DNA of 64,000 bases from Kitasatospora aureofaciens (GCF_019192735.1 NZ_JAHTKP010000031.1:23950-87949); one strand, 5' to 3'; numbered from the stretch's first letter, positions 25,569 through 33,641 are shown. Numbers and translations are program-made. Notes: generated from the sequence alone by a model not told the origin.

Positions 25569-26409
25569 CGTCCTGGAACCGGACGGCCTCGGCGGCGGCG
25601 GCCGCACTTCCGGTACCGAGGAGGAGCAGGAGCTGCGGGTCCTGCTCCGGCAGGCCGCCCCGCACCTGGCCGCCCCCGACGACCGCATGGACCGGATCCG
25701 CGCCCGCGCCGCCCGTACCCGCCGCCGACGGCGGGCCGCCGGGCTGGGCGCCGGCCTCACCACCGGGCTGCTCGCCGCCGCCCTGGCCGCCGCCCCGGCG
25801 ATCGCGCCGTCGCCGTCCGGTCCGGGAGCACTGGGCGCGGCGGGCACGGGAGCGCGGACTCCCGTGCCGAACACGGCCTTGCCCTCGCCCGGGCCCGAAC
25901 CCTCGGACGCGATCGGGCCGCTGGGGCCGTCGATCACTTTCAGACTGTTCCCGGAGCTGGTCGTCAACGTGCCGAAGGGCTGGTTCACCCAGGAGGACGG
26001 GGCCGACGGCCCCCAGCGGGGCATCGGCACCCTGGCCAACCAGCCGCTGGCCGACCCGTCCACGTGCCCCTCGGGGCAGATCCCCTGCCTCCCGGTCGGG
26101 CAACTGCGCAACGCCGGCGCCGTCGTGTCCTTCCGGCTGCTCGACGACCCGGCCAGGATCGACAAGTACACCGGCCAGAACGGCCCGGCGGCCACCGCCG
26201 CCGTCAGCAAGGACTGCGGCACGCACGGCGGCACCCGTGCGCTGCTCGGCTACCGGACCATCGCGTCGGGCCCGAAGCCGCAGGTGATCGAGCTGAGCGC
26301 GTGCCTGCGGGAGCCTTCCGTGGTGGCGGTGCAGCAGGTGCAGCAGGTGCTGGAGTCCGTCCGCGCGGCCGACCGGAGCAGCCCCAGCGCCGAGGGCCCG
26401 CGCGGCTGA
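25555..26409 (+). CDS. Membrane protein, probable anti-sigma partner of the ECF factor
   Basis: 284 residues from GTG 25555, inside the sigma gene's 3' end. Residues 1-60 are cytoplasmic (LRVLLRQAAPHLAAPDDRMDRIRARAARTRRRRR), followed by a single helix (AAGLGAGLTTGLLAAALAAAPAIA) and an outside domain of about 190 residues with four Cys (CPSGQIPCLP, SKDCGTHG, LSACLREP). There is no HxxxCxxC zinc-finger, so the anti-sigma role rests on topology and overlap, not on a known fold. Proteins in this position after SigE-family genes are generally of this type. Confidence 0.7.
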   Translation: MTGTDVLEPDGLGGGGRTSGTEEEQELRVLLRQAAPHLAAPDDRMDRIRARAARTRRRRRAAGLGAGLTTGLLAAALAAAPAIAPSPSGPGALGAAGTGARTPVPNTALPSPGPEPSDAIGPLGPSITFRLFPELVVNVPKGWFTQEDGADGPQRGIGTLANQPLADPSTCPSGQIPCLPVGQLRNAGAVVSFRLLDDPARIDKYTGQNGPAATAAVSKDCGTHGGTRALLGYRTIASGPKPQVIELSACLREPSVVAVQQVQQVLESVRAADRSSPSAEGPRG

Positions 26410-26430
26410 GCCGTCTCCGTCGTGACTGGT

Positions 26431-26466
26431 CGTGGCGCGGCCCCCGGGGCCGGAGGCCGCGCCACG
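26431..26466. terminator. Hairpin between the sigma operon and the baeRF3 gene
   Basis: CGTGGCGCGGCC (26431-26442) pairs perfectly with 26455-26466 over a 12-base loop. It serves the rightward sigma operon and the leftward baeRF3 gene, whose stop is 7 bases away. Confidence 0.82.
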
Positions 26467-26472
26467 GCGGTG

Positions 26473-27573
26473 TCAGTAGCGCAGGACGGCCGCGATGTGG
26501 GCGCGGTCGGCGAGGGCGCCGGAGGGGACGAACTGCACGCGGGCGCCGGTGTCGAGGGCGCGCTCGACGATCTCGTCGACCATGTCCTCGCGGACGTCCG
26601 GTTCGCCCGGCTCGGCCGGGACGAGGTGGTTGTCCGTCACCCGGACGGGCTGCCAGTAGTCCTCCTCCACCGCGACCACGGCGGCCCGGCCCTCGGCGAC
26701 GGTCTGCCAGACCTCGTCGATGCCGGCCGCCAGTCCCTTGACGCCCTGGGCCTGGTCGAGGCGCTCCTGGAGTTCGGTGACGGACCTGCGGTCCTGCTCG
26801 GCCACGGTCGCCCGGACGGCCTCGGCCACCGCGGCGGCGGAGGCGTGGCCGAGGCCGCCGCGCGCGACCCGGTCGGCGGCGCGCTTGGCCGCCGTGCCGA
26901 CGTCGTCGAGCAGGGAAATCGCCGCCGCCTCGCCGAGCACGTAGAGCGGGCGAGTGTCGGTCTCCAGGACGGTGGCGAGGGCGGTGTCGGCCGAACGCAG
27001 GAAGCGGCGGGTCTCCTCGTCGGTGAAGGTGCTGGGCACGTTCCCGATCCGCTCCTGGCGCTCGACGTCCCAGTCCGGGCCGACCTGGTCGAGCGGGAAG
27101 CCACCCGCGGTGTGCTCCACCAGACGCGTCCCGGTGCCGCTGAACAGCGCGACCCGGTCGGCGGCGACGGTGAGCACCCAGTAGGGCGCGCCGGCGGTGT
27201 AGGCGGAGACCAGATTGCGGGTCAGGAAGGTGTCGGCGACGACGACCCGGGCGGGCACCGGGCGCGGCAGCGACCACACCTGGTGCTCCCCGGGGGCGGC
27301 GAAGATCACCAGTCCGTCCTCGGCGTGCACGAGGTCGACCTCGGTGAGCGCGCGGTCCAGCTGCTCTACCACGGCCAGCCGGTCGGCTCGGCTGACCGCC
27401 TCGTCGGCGTGCAGCCGGTTCTTCGCCTCGGCGACGAGGTTGCGCAGGCGTACCGGGTCCTGGGTGTTGTCGGGCTCGCTGCGGTGGGTGGGCAGCAGGA
27501 CGGAGACGGCCGGGTAGCGCCGGGGGCGGCGCAGCTCGGCGAGGACGGCTGGCGTGAGCTCGGCTGCGTGCAT
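26473..27573 (-). CDS. baeRF3-family release-factor-like protein
   Basis: 366 residues from ATG 27573 (GAAGGG upstream). Opening MHAAELTPAVLAELRRPRRYPAVSVLLPTHRSEPDNTQDPVRLRNL is characteristic of the bacterial archaeo-eukaryotic release factor family (baeRF, eRF1 domain-2-like fold). Later segments fit the same family (SWLPRPVPARVVVADTFLTR, FLRSADTAL, LYVLGEAA..., GARVQFVPSGALADRAHIAAVLRY near the C-terminus, an eL30-like part). In related proteins a role in ribosome rescue or stress has been proposed but not settled. The catalytic GGQ of true eRF1 is not seen. Confidence 0.8.
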   Translation of the reverse strand: MHAAELTPAVLAELRRPRRYPAVSVLLPTHRSEPDNTQDPVRLRNLVAEAKNRLHADEAVSRADRLAVVEQLDRALTEVDLVHAEDGLVIFAAPGEHQVWSLPRPVPARVVVADTFLTRNLVSAYTAGAPYWVLTVAADRVALFSGTGTRLVEHTAGGFPLDQVGPDWDVERQERIGNVPSTFTDEETRRFLRSADTALATVLETDTRPLYVLGEAAAISLLDDVGTAAKRAADRVARGGLGHASAAAVAEAVRATVAEQDRRSVTELQERLDQAQGVKGLAAGIDEVWQTVAEGRAAVVAVEEDYWQPVRVTDNHLVPAEPGEPDVREDMVDEIVERALDTGARVQFVPSGALADRAHIAAVLRY

Positions 27574-27799
27574 CGGGTGCCCTTCGGGTCGGGATCCTTC
27601 GTGGTCGGTGAACCCGGCCGGGCACGGCGGATCACCCGATTTGCCGGATTCATTCCCCGACCCCTCCCCATCCCACCGCGCTCCTAAGCCCATCGCCACC
27701 GGATAAGCCCACCGCCACCGGAACGCCGCAGGGCGCTCGCCGTCCGTCGACGCAACGGTGGGGCCGTAACCCGGACGGGGGTGGGTCGTTGGGGTGGGC

Positions 27800-28036
27800 A
27801 TGAAGAAGCGCAGCATGCTCGCCGTTGCCTCGCTCGCCGTGGGCGTCGTGGCCTCCCTCACCGCGCCCAGTGCGCACGCCAGTGCCGTCGGCGGGCAGGA
27901 GGGGCTGCCCGGGCCGCTCGGGTCCACGACCGACCTGGCGCCGGGGCAGGTCGGGGACGCGGGCGGGGTGGTCGGGCAGCCGACCGGGTACGTGACCGGG
28001 GTGGCGGACGGGCTGGTCGGGGTCACGCCGGCGTAG
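27800..28036 (+). CDS. Small secreted protein
   Basis: 78 residues from ATG 27800, with GGGGTGGG before it. MKKRSMLAVASLAVGVVASL and a following APSAHA give a clean Sec signal peptide; the mature peptide is about 50 residues, Gly/Val/Pro-rich and without Cys (VGGQEGLPGPLGSTTDLAPG...). It is not a chaplin or rodlin by sequence. It is divergent from the baeRF3 gene and ends just before a 16-bp triplicate repeat. Function unknown. Confidence 0.65.
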   Translation: MKKRSMLAVASLAVGVVASLTAPSAHASAVGGQEGLPGPLGSTTDLAPGQVGDAGGVVGQPTGYVTGVADGLVGVTPA

Positions 28037-28046
28037 TACGCGGCAG

Positions 28047-28094
28047 GCGTCAGGACATCGGGGCGTCAGGACATCGGGGCGTCAGGACATCGGG
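28047..28094. repeat. Three 16-bp tandem copies containing the end of the sigma-CAP gene
   Basis: GCGTCAGGACATCGGG is repeated exactly three times (28047-28062, 28063-28078, 28079-28094). On the minus strand each copy reads through an ATG-TCC-TGA, and the copy next to the gene supplies the real C-terminus 'Met-Ser-stop' of the sigma-CAP protein. Confidence 0.9.
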
Positions 28095-29662
28095 GCGCCG
28101 AGGTCCTGGGTCCAGTAAGTGCCGGCCGGGCCTGTCGCTACGCCGACGCCGACGTCCTTGAAGCCGCAGTCCAGCAGGTTGGACTGGTGGATGCCGCCGT
28201 CCATCCAGTGCGAGACGACGGTGGCGGGGTTGCTCGTGCCGCGGTCGAGGTTCTCGCCCCACTGGGACCAGCGGTAGCCGGCGGCGGTGATCCGGGCGTC
28301 AGGGCGGACGCCGTCGGGGTTGACGTGGTCGAAGAAGCCGCGGGCCACCATGTCGTCGGCGTGCTTCTGGGCGGCGGAGTGCAGCCGCGGGTCGATCCGC
28401 AGCGGGGTGCAACCGGCCTTGGCGCGTTCGGAGTTGACGAGGTCGACGAGCTGGCGTTCTGCGCTGGGCGGGGCGGTCGGCCGGGTGGCGGTGGGTGACG
28501 GGGTGGGCGTCGGCGTCTCGGCGGGGGTCTCCGTGGGTGTCTCCGTCGGAGTGGGCGTGGCGGTGACCGGGACGGGCGCGGGCGGCAGTGCGATCGCGGT
28601 GGCCGTCGGGGTGTCGGGGGCGGCGGCCGGGGTGGTCGGCTCGGGCGCGGCCTCCACCGACGGTTCGGTGGGGTGCGGCCAGACGAGGGCCAGGGTGGTG
28701 ACGGCCACCACCGCGGCCGCGCCGCTCAGGAGCACGGCCTTCCTCGCGGCGAACCCGGCCCAGCCGCCGTGCGACCCGGCCCCGGCCGAACCCGCGGCCC
28801 CGGCGCCGCCCGGGGTGACGGCGGCCGCGGTGGCCTTGAAGTGGAGCAGCGCGGGCGAGCTCAGCGGGATCGGCACCAGCGCCAGCCCGGCGAGCAGCCC
28901 CTCGGCCGGGAAGAGGTCGCGGCCGAGCCCGTCGCAGTTGGCGCAGCCGCGGATGTGCCGGGCGATGCGCTTGCGCCAGACCGAGTTCGGGGTGCCGTCG
29001 AAGCCGGCGGTGAGTTCGGCCAGCTCCGGGCAGCGCGGGTAGGCGCCGAGGGCGCGGACGACCACGCGGCCGGACTCCAGCTGCTTCTTCATCCGCTGGA
29101 CCCGGACGGCGGTGTGCTGCGGGCTCAGGTCGAGCGCCTCGGCGAGTTCGGCGCGGGTGAGGTCGCCGCTGGCCTCCAGCCACCAGAGGGCGAGCAGTTC
29201 GCGGTCGTCCGGGTCGAGCCAGCGGGTGGCCTCCGCGACCTCGCGGCGCTGGCCGGAGAGGCCGAGGCGGAGGATGGTCAGGTCGGTGAAGTCGGCCCTG
29301 GGGTCGGCGAGTTCCCAGGTCTCGTCGAGGCCGCCGACGGTGGGCTGCTGCTGGCCGGCGGTGCACCGGCGGCGGACCTGGTTCATGGTGATCGCGACCA
29401 GCCAGGAGCGGAACGACTCCGGGTCGCGCAGCCCGTCGAGGCCGTCGAGGGCGCGGATCATGGTCTCCTGGGCGACGTCGTCGACGTCGGCATGGCCGCC
29501 CAGCGCGCGCCCGGCCACGTTGTAGACGAGCGGCAGCCAGGCGGCGACCAGCGCCTCCTGGGCCTGCCGGTCGCCCGCCTGGGCCGCCCGGACCAGGGTC
29601 GTCCCGGTCCTGATCTGCGCGTCAGCGTTCATCACGTCAGCGTTCTGCACGTCAGCGTTCAT
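28082..29662 (-). CDS. ECF sigma factor fused to zinc-finger, membrane helix and CAP domain
   Basis: 526 residues. Residues 20-200 are an ECF sigma factor: region 2 (ALVAAWLPLVYNVAGRALGG..DVDDVAQETMIRALDGLDGL) and region 4 (LTRAELAEALDLSPQHTAVRVQRMKK). A zinc-binding anti-sigma-like motif follows, H236-x3-C240-x2-C243 (RHIRGCANC). Residues about 308-328 form one membrane helix. Outside lies a Pro/Thr linker (TPTPTETPTETP) and a CAP/SCP domain at 402-525 (LVDLVNSERAKAGC, FFDHVNPDG, WSQWGENLDRG, WTQDLGAP). One chain therefore joins a sensor outside to a sigma factor inside. ATG 29662 has GGAG before it. In the CAP domain, the usual SPGHRxNIL reads GGIHQSNLL. Proteolytic release is plausible but not shown. 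Confidence 0.88.
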   Translation of the reverse strand: MNADVQNADVMNADAQIRTGTTLVRAAQAGDRQAQEALVAAWLPLVYNVAGRALGGHADVDDVAQETMIRALDGLDGLRDPESFRSWLVAITMNQVRRRCTAGQQQPTVGGLDETWELADPRADFTDLTILRLGLSGQRREVAEATRWLDPDDRELLALWWLEASGDLTRAELAEALDLSPQHTAVRVQRMKKQLESGRVVVRALGAYPRCPELAELTAGFDGTPNSVWRKRIARHIRGCANCDGLGRDLFPAEGLLAGLALVPIPLSSPALLHFKATAAAVTPGGAGAAGSAGAGSHGGWAGFAARKAVLLSGAAAVVAVTTLALVWPHPTEPSVEAAPEPTTPAAAPDTPTATAIALPPAPVPVTATPTPTETPTETPAETPTPTPSPTATRPTAPPSAERQLVDLVNSERAKAGCTPLRIDPRLHSAAQKHADDMVARGFFDHVNPDGVRPDARITAAGYRWSQWGENLDRGTSNPATVVSHWMDGGIHQSNLLDCGFKDVGVGVATGPAGTYWTQDLGAPMS

Positions 29663-29729
29663 GGTCCGCACTCCGTCTTGCCGTGTTCCGTCCGCCGCTG
29701 CCTCCTCGGAGACCTTTGGAGAGTGATCA

Positions 29730-29752
29730 GATAACAGCAATTTGCGCGGAAT
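29730..29752 (-). promoter_or_regulatory. Bipartite promoter-like motif of the sigma-CAP gene
   Basis: On the minus strand ATTC, 11 bases, CTGTTATC. The CTGTTATC element starts 68 bases before ATG 29662. The same motif with the same inner spacing lies 68 bases before the second CAP gene. The two flanking sequences otherwise differ, so the match is not from a long duplication. Confidence 0.6.
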
Positions 29753-29796
29753 CGGAAAACGGGTCCTCGGGCCCTTGCACGAACCTCAGATCCGGC

Positions 29797-30774
29797 TCAG
29801 GCCGGGGCGGCGAAGACCTGGGTCCACCAGGGGCCGCCGGAGCCGGTCCGGACGCCGACGCCGAGCTGCTTGAAGGCGCAGTTCAGGATGTTGGCGCGGT
29901 GGCCGGGGCTGTTCATCCAGGCGTCCATGACCGCGGCCGGGTCCTTCTGGCCGCGGGCGATGTTCTCGCCCCAGGTGCTCCAGCGGTAGCCGGTGGCCTC
30001 GATCCGGTGGTCGGCGTGGTAGCCCTCGGGGCTGGCGTGGTCGAAGTAGTTGCGGTCGGCCATGTCGTCGCTGTGGGACTGGGCGGCGCCGGCCAGCCGG
30101 GGTTCGGCGGTGACCGGGGCGCAGCCGGCCTTGGCCCGTTCGGCGTTGACCAGGTCGACGACCTGCTGCGCGTCCGAGGGGGCCGCGCCGCCGCCCACCG
30201 GGGTGGGTGCGGAGGTGATGGTGGGCGCGGTGGTGGAGCCGCCGGTGTGCTGGGCGGCCGTCGGGGTCGGCTTGGCGGTGGCCGTGGCGGTCGGGGTCGG
30301 CTTGGCGGTGGCGGTGACGGTCGCGGAAGCGGTGGCGGTCGGAGTGGGCGTGGCGGTGGCGGTGGGCGTCGGGGTCGCCGGGTCGGTCGCGGCCAGGTTG
30401 ACGGTCCCCGCCGGGGCGGCGCGGACGGCGGTCGGGTCGGCGCCGCCGGCCCCGGGTATCTGGATGCCGTCGTGCGTCCCGGCCTCGGCGGCCATCAGCG
30501 CGTCCAGGGCCACCGTCTGCCCGGCGTCCCGGTCGGTCTGCTTTCCGCCGTAGGCCGCGTAGCCGGCGCCCGCGAGGGCGGCGACCAATCCCGTCCCGGC
30601 CACGGCGGCGACCACCGCCGACACCGGCCCGAACACGCCGCGCCTTCGGCCCCGACGACCGCGCCCACCGCGGCGTTCGCCGTGCCGCTCGGCGGCGCGG
30701 CGGGCCGCTCGCCCGCCGGCGCGGTCGGCCGCTCCGGTCACCGGGAGGATGGTCGTCCTGTCTTCGCTGTTCAC
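29797..30774 (-). CDS. Membrane-anchored CAP/SCP domain protein
   Basis: 325 residues from GTG 30774; the conserved promoter motif at a fixed distance supports this start over a GTG at 30882. A very basic cytoplasmic tail (RAARRAAERHGERRGGRGRR), a helix at about 48-72 (VSAVVAAVAGTGLVAALAGA), a Thr/Pro repeat linker (TPTPTATASATVTATAKPTP) and a C-terminal CAP domain (residues about 206-325). The CAP domain keeps the family pattern: VVDLVNAERAKAGC, NYFDHASPEGYH, WSTWGENIARGQ, WMNSPGHRANILNC, WWTQVFAAP. It is the close homologue of the CAP half of the sigma fusion, which it precedes in the same direction. CAP proteins act outside the cell, but the molecular activity in bacteria is unclear. Confidence 0.88.
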   Translation of the reverse strand: MNSEDRTTILPVTGAADRAGGRAARRAAERHGERRGGRGRRGRRRGVFGPVSAVVAAVAGTGLVAALAGAGYAAYGGKQTDRDAGQTVALDALMAAEAGTHDGIQIPGAGGADPTAVRAAPAGTVNLAATDPATPTPTATATPTPTATASATVTATAKPTPTATATAKPTPTAAQHTGGSTTAPTITSAPTPVGGGAAPSDAQQVVDLVNAERAKAGCAPVTAEPRLAGAAQSHSDDMADRNYFDHASPEGYHADHRIEATGYRWSTWGENIARGQKDPAAVMDAWMNSPGHRANILNCAFKQLGVGVRTGSGGPWWTQVFAAPA

Positions 30775-30841
30775 CTGGCCACGCTTTCTGTCGGGTCGGC
30801 GGTCGGGTGCCGACACCTGGGAGACCGCCCGGCGCGGCGCC

Positions 30842-30864
30842 GATAACAGAAAGTCCGAACGAAT
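30842..30864 (-). promoter_or_regulatory. Bipartite promoter-like motif of the CAP protein gene
   Basis: Minus-strand ATTC, 11 bases, CTGTTATC, identical in spacing to the copy before the sigma-CAP gene and placed 68 bases upstream of GTG 30774. Candidate -35/-10 pair for the fused ECF sigma factor. Confidence 0.6.
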
Positions 30865-30891
30865 GTCCGGCAAGCCGGTCACCGGCTCACC

Positions 30892-31359
30892 TCACGAGGC
30901 GTCCGGGGCCATGTCGTAGGTGACGAACATCGTCCGGACGGCGACCTGGTCGTACTTGCTGCGCGCCCGGTGGTTGTCGTCCGCGGTGATCCAGCGGACG
31001 GTGTTCCAGCCGCGCTCGGCGGCGATCGCCCGCAGCCTGGCGAGCAGCGCGTCCACCGCGCCGCCGCCGCGCGCGTCCGGCGCCACGAACAGGTCGTCCA
31101 GGAATCCGGCGACCGCGCCGTGCAGCGGGCGGACGAACGGGCGGAAGTGCGCCAGGCCGACCGGCGTGCCGTCGGCGTCGCGGACCAGCAGGCCCTCCAG
31201 CTCGTGGTCCGGGTCGGTGAGCCAGGACCAGACCAGCGCGACCTTCTCCTCCGGCATCGGCACCCGGTAGAACGCGCAGTAGCCGCGAAAGAGTTCACGC
31301 CAGGCCGGGTACTCGGAACGCTCCGGCGCGCCGACGCTCCAGCGGGTCGTGGTGGTCAA
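30892..31359 (-). CDS. GNAT-family N-acetyltransferase (TTG start)
   Basis: 155 residues. TTG 31359 has GGGAG at seven bases and gives MTTTTRWSVGAPERSEYPAW; no ATG suits. The sequence shows the GNAT acetyl-CoA loop as VAPDARGGGAVDALLARLRAIAAERGWNTVRWIT, followed by NHRARSKYDQVAVRTMFVTYDM. It fits small GNATs acting on small molecules; the substrate is unknown. It is the next gene upstream of the CAP protein in the same direction, 117 bases apart. Confidence 0.82.
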   Translation of the reverse strand: MTTTTRWSVGAPERSEYPAWRELFRGYCAFYRVPMPEEKVALVWSWLTDPDHELEGLLVRDADGTPVGLAHFRPFVRPLHGAVAGFLDDLFVAPDARGGGAVDALLARLRAIAAERGWNTVRWITADDNHRARSKYDQVAVRTMFVTYDMAPDAS

Positions 31360-31544
31360 CTCGGTCTCCCTCCGTCCGGCGGCCCGGGGCACCGGGCCGC
31401 GCCGTGGCGCCAGCATGACGGCCGGTCGATTCGACGCCGATCTCCACGGCGGCCAAGACCCCGGCTCGCGTACTCCATCGCGGCCCTGTCCGTCCCCCGT
31501 GCGATCCTGAACCTCCCGGCCCGCGTCCCCCGAGGAGCGCCCCC

Positions 31545-33119
31545 ATGACGTTGCGGCAGCTGGCTCTGGCCTCCCGTGCCGTCGCGGCCGAGTCCGGCCG
31601 CAAGGCCAAGATCGCGCTGCTCGCCGACCTCCTGCGCGAGCTGGGCCCCGCCGAGGCGCCGTCGGCGGTGGCCCTGCTGTCGGGCGAGTCGCAGCGGCTG
31701 CGCACCGGCATCGGGTACGCGAGCCTGCGCGACCTACCGTCGCCCGCCGACCAGCCCTCGGGCCAGAGCTCCGGCCGGCCCGCCGGTCCCCCGCTCGGCG
31801 TCCGGGAGACGGAGCGGGAGCTGGAGCGGATCGCCGAGGTGCACGGCGCCGGGTCGCAGGCCGAGCGGCGGCGGCTGCTGACCGCACTGTTCGCCCGTGC
31901 CACCGACGTCGAGCAGGCCTTCCTGCGGGCCGTGCTGATCGGCGAGCTGCGCCAGGGCGCACTGGACGCGGTGGTCGGCGACGCCGTCGCGCAGGCGGCC
32001 GGGGTGCCGGCCACGGCGGTGCGCCGGGCGCTGATGTTCCGCGGTTCGGCCCGCGCGGTGGCCGAGGCGGCGCTCACCGGCGGGGTGCCGGCGCTGGCCG
32101 CGTTCCGGCTGGAGGTGGGCCGCGCCGTCCGGCCGATGCTGGCCGCCCCCGCGCCGGACGTGGCCACGGCGCTGGAGCGCACCGGCCCGGCCGCGCTCGA
32201 GTGGAAGCTGGACGGCATCCGCGTCCAGGTGCACCGGGACGGCAGCGAGGTCGCGGTGTTCACCCGCAGCCTGGACGACATCACCGCGCGAGTCCCCGAG
32301 GTGGTCGAGGCCGCGCTCGCGCTGCCGGTGCGTTCGGCGGTGCTGGACGGCGAGGCGATCGCGTTCGGGCCCGACGGGCGGCCGCGTCCCTTCCAGGAGA
32401 CCGCGGCGCGCGCCGCCTCCCGGCGGGACACCGAGCGGCTGCGCGCCGAAGTCCCGCTCAGCGTCTACTTCTTCGACCTGCTGCACCGGGACGGCGACGA
32501 CCTGGTGGACCGCCCCGGCCGGGAGCGCTGGGCGGCGCTGGCCGAGGCGGTGCCGCCCGGTCTGCGGGTGGCCCGCACCGAGACCGGGGACCGCGAGGAG
32601 GCGCTGGAGTTCTTCCGCGAGACGCTGGCGCTCGGCCACGAGGGCGTACTGGTCAAGGACCCCGCGGCCGGGTACGCGGCCGGTCGGCGCGGCGCGGGCT
32701 GGATCAAGGTGAAGCCCCGGCACACCCTGGACCTGGTGGTGCTCGCCGCCGAGTGGGGCACCGGCCGGCGCCGCGGTCACCTCAGCAACCTGCACCTGGG
32801 CGCCCGGGCGGCGGGCGAGCCCGGGCTCGGCCCGTGGGTGATGCTCGGCAAGACCTTCAAGGGCCTCACCGACGAGACGCTCGCCTGGCAGACCGCCGAA
32901 CTCCTCGCCCGCGAGACCGACCGGGACGCCTGGACCGTGCGGGTACGGCCGGAACTCGTCGTGGAAATCGCCTTCGACGGCGTCCAGCGCAGTCCCCGCT
33001 ACCCGGCCGGGCTGGCCCTGCGGTTCGCCCGGGTGGTGCGCTACCGGCCGGACAAGAGCGCGGCCGAGGCGGACACCGTGGCCGCGGTCCGGGAGATCGC
33101 CGCCGCCGAGGGCCTGTGA
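31545..33119 (+). CDS. ligB: ATP-dependent DNA ligase
   Basis: 524 residues, the length of actinobacterial LigB. Residues 1-200 form the N-terminal DNA-binding domain. The nucleotidyl-transfer domain holds the adenylated lysine K221 in EWKLDGIRVQVHR, and motifs around VLDGEAIAF (III), YFFDLLH, GHEGVLVKDP (IV) and GWIKVKP (V). A C-terminal OB domain follows (VVLAAEWGTGRRRGHLSNLHLG... motif VI-like RFARVVRYRPDK). All ligase catalytic motifs are present. ATP ligases of this kind assist DNA repair beside the NAD-dependent LigA. ATG 31545 follows GAGGAGCGCCC. It stands alone, so no Ku or NHEJ operon is implied. Confidence 0.93.
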   Translation: MTLRQLALASRAVAAESGRKAKIALLADLLRELGPAEAPSAVALLSGESQRLRTGIGYASLRDLPSPADQPSGQSSGRPAGPPLGVRETERELERIAEVHGAGSQAERRRLLTALFARATDVEQAFLRAVLIGELRQGALDAVVGDAVAQAAGVPATAVRRALMFRGSARAVAEAALTGGVPALAAFRLEVGRAVRPMLAAPAPDVATALERTGPAALEWKLDGIRVQVHRDGSEVAVFTRSLDDITARVPEVVEAALALPVRSAVLDGEAIAFGPDGRPRPFQETAARAASRRDTERLRAEVPLSVYFFDLLHRDGDDLVDRPGRERWAALAEAVPPGLRVARTETGDREEALEFFRETLALGHEGVLVKDPAAGYAAGRRGAGWIKVKPRHTLDLVVLAAEWGTGRRRGHLSNLHLGARAAGEPGLGPWVMLGKTFKGLTDETLAWQTAELLARETDRDAWTVRVRPELVVEIAFDGVQRSPRYPAGLALRFARVVRYRPDKSAAEADTVAAVREIAAAEGL

Positions 33120-33142
33120 GCCGCGCCCGCCGCGACACCCCC

Positions 33143-33160
33143 TTGACAAACTGACGTCAA
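33143..33160. promoter_or_regulatory. TTGAC-N8-GTCAA palindrome before the ferredoxin-P450 pair
   Basis: TTGACAAACTGACGTCAA. The outer arms TTGAC/GTCAA are perfect, and an inner 8-bp palindrome TGACGTCA lies inside. It includes a TTGACA that could serve as a -35, but no good -10 follows at 17-18 bases. It lies 187 bases before the ferredoxin start. Confidence 0.4.
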
Positions 33161-33329
33161 TCCAAACCTCCTGCTGCCAAAGGTCGTTCCGCCCGGAAGC
33201 GAATCGGCCAATCTGCGCAAACACGCCACCGCACCCTCCGTATGCGCCGAGACGGCGGTTAGGTTGGCAATGACAACGAGAGGTGGCCGCCCGGAGGACC
33301 CGGCGCCAGACTGATGAGAGGTGTCGCCC

Positions 33330-33575
33330 ATGCAGGTGAGCGTCGACCGGGACCGCTGTTGCAGCTCCGGCCTGTGTGCTTTGAACGCTCCGGAGATCTT
33401 CGACCAGGACGAGCAGGACGGTCGAGTGATGCTCCGTCAGACTGTGTTCCGGCCAGGCCAGTTCGCCGATATCAGACTCGCCGGCGAGCTCTGCCCGTGC
33501 GGCGCGATCACCGTCACCGAGGGCGTCTCCCCGGCCGACGGGACCGCCGACGCGCAGGCCGGCACCGGCAGTTAG
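33330..33575 (+). CDS. Small ferredoxin, P450 electron donor
   Basis: 81 residues from ATG 33330 (an in-frame GTG at 33321 would add three). The cluster pattern C10-x5-C16 (DRCCSSGLCALNAPEIF) and a later CPCGAI fits the [3Fe-4S]/[4Fe-4S] ferredoxins paired with actinobacterial P450s. The N-terminal VSVDRDRC and the tail GAITV also fit. It lies 66 bases before a P450 in the same direction, so it most likely delivers electrons to it. A possible promoter, TAGGTT at about 33260, lies in the upstream AT-richer region. Confidence 0.88.
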   Translation: MQVSVDRDRCCSSGLCALNAPEIFDQDEQDGRVMLRQTVFRPGQFADIRLAGELCPCGAITVTEGVSPADGTADAQAGTGS

Positions 33576-33641
33576 CCCAGCGCCGCCGACGAATCCGACC
33601 CCACCCAGGAGACCCCCACCGCGCCGCTAAGGAGTCCCACC

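Noticed and set aside
30775..30882. Upstream GTG (30882) as the start of the CAP protein
   Set aside because: It would place the conserved promoter-like motif inside the coding region; with GTG 30774 the motif sits at the same 68-base distance as in the sister gene.
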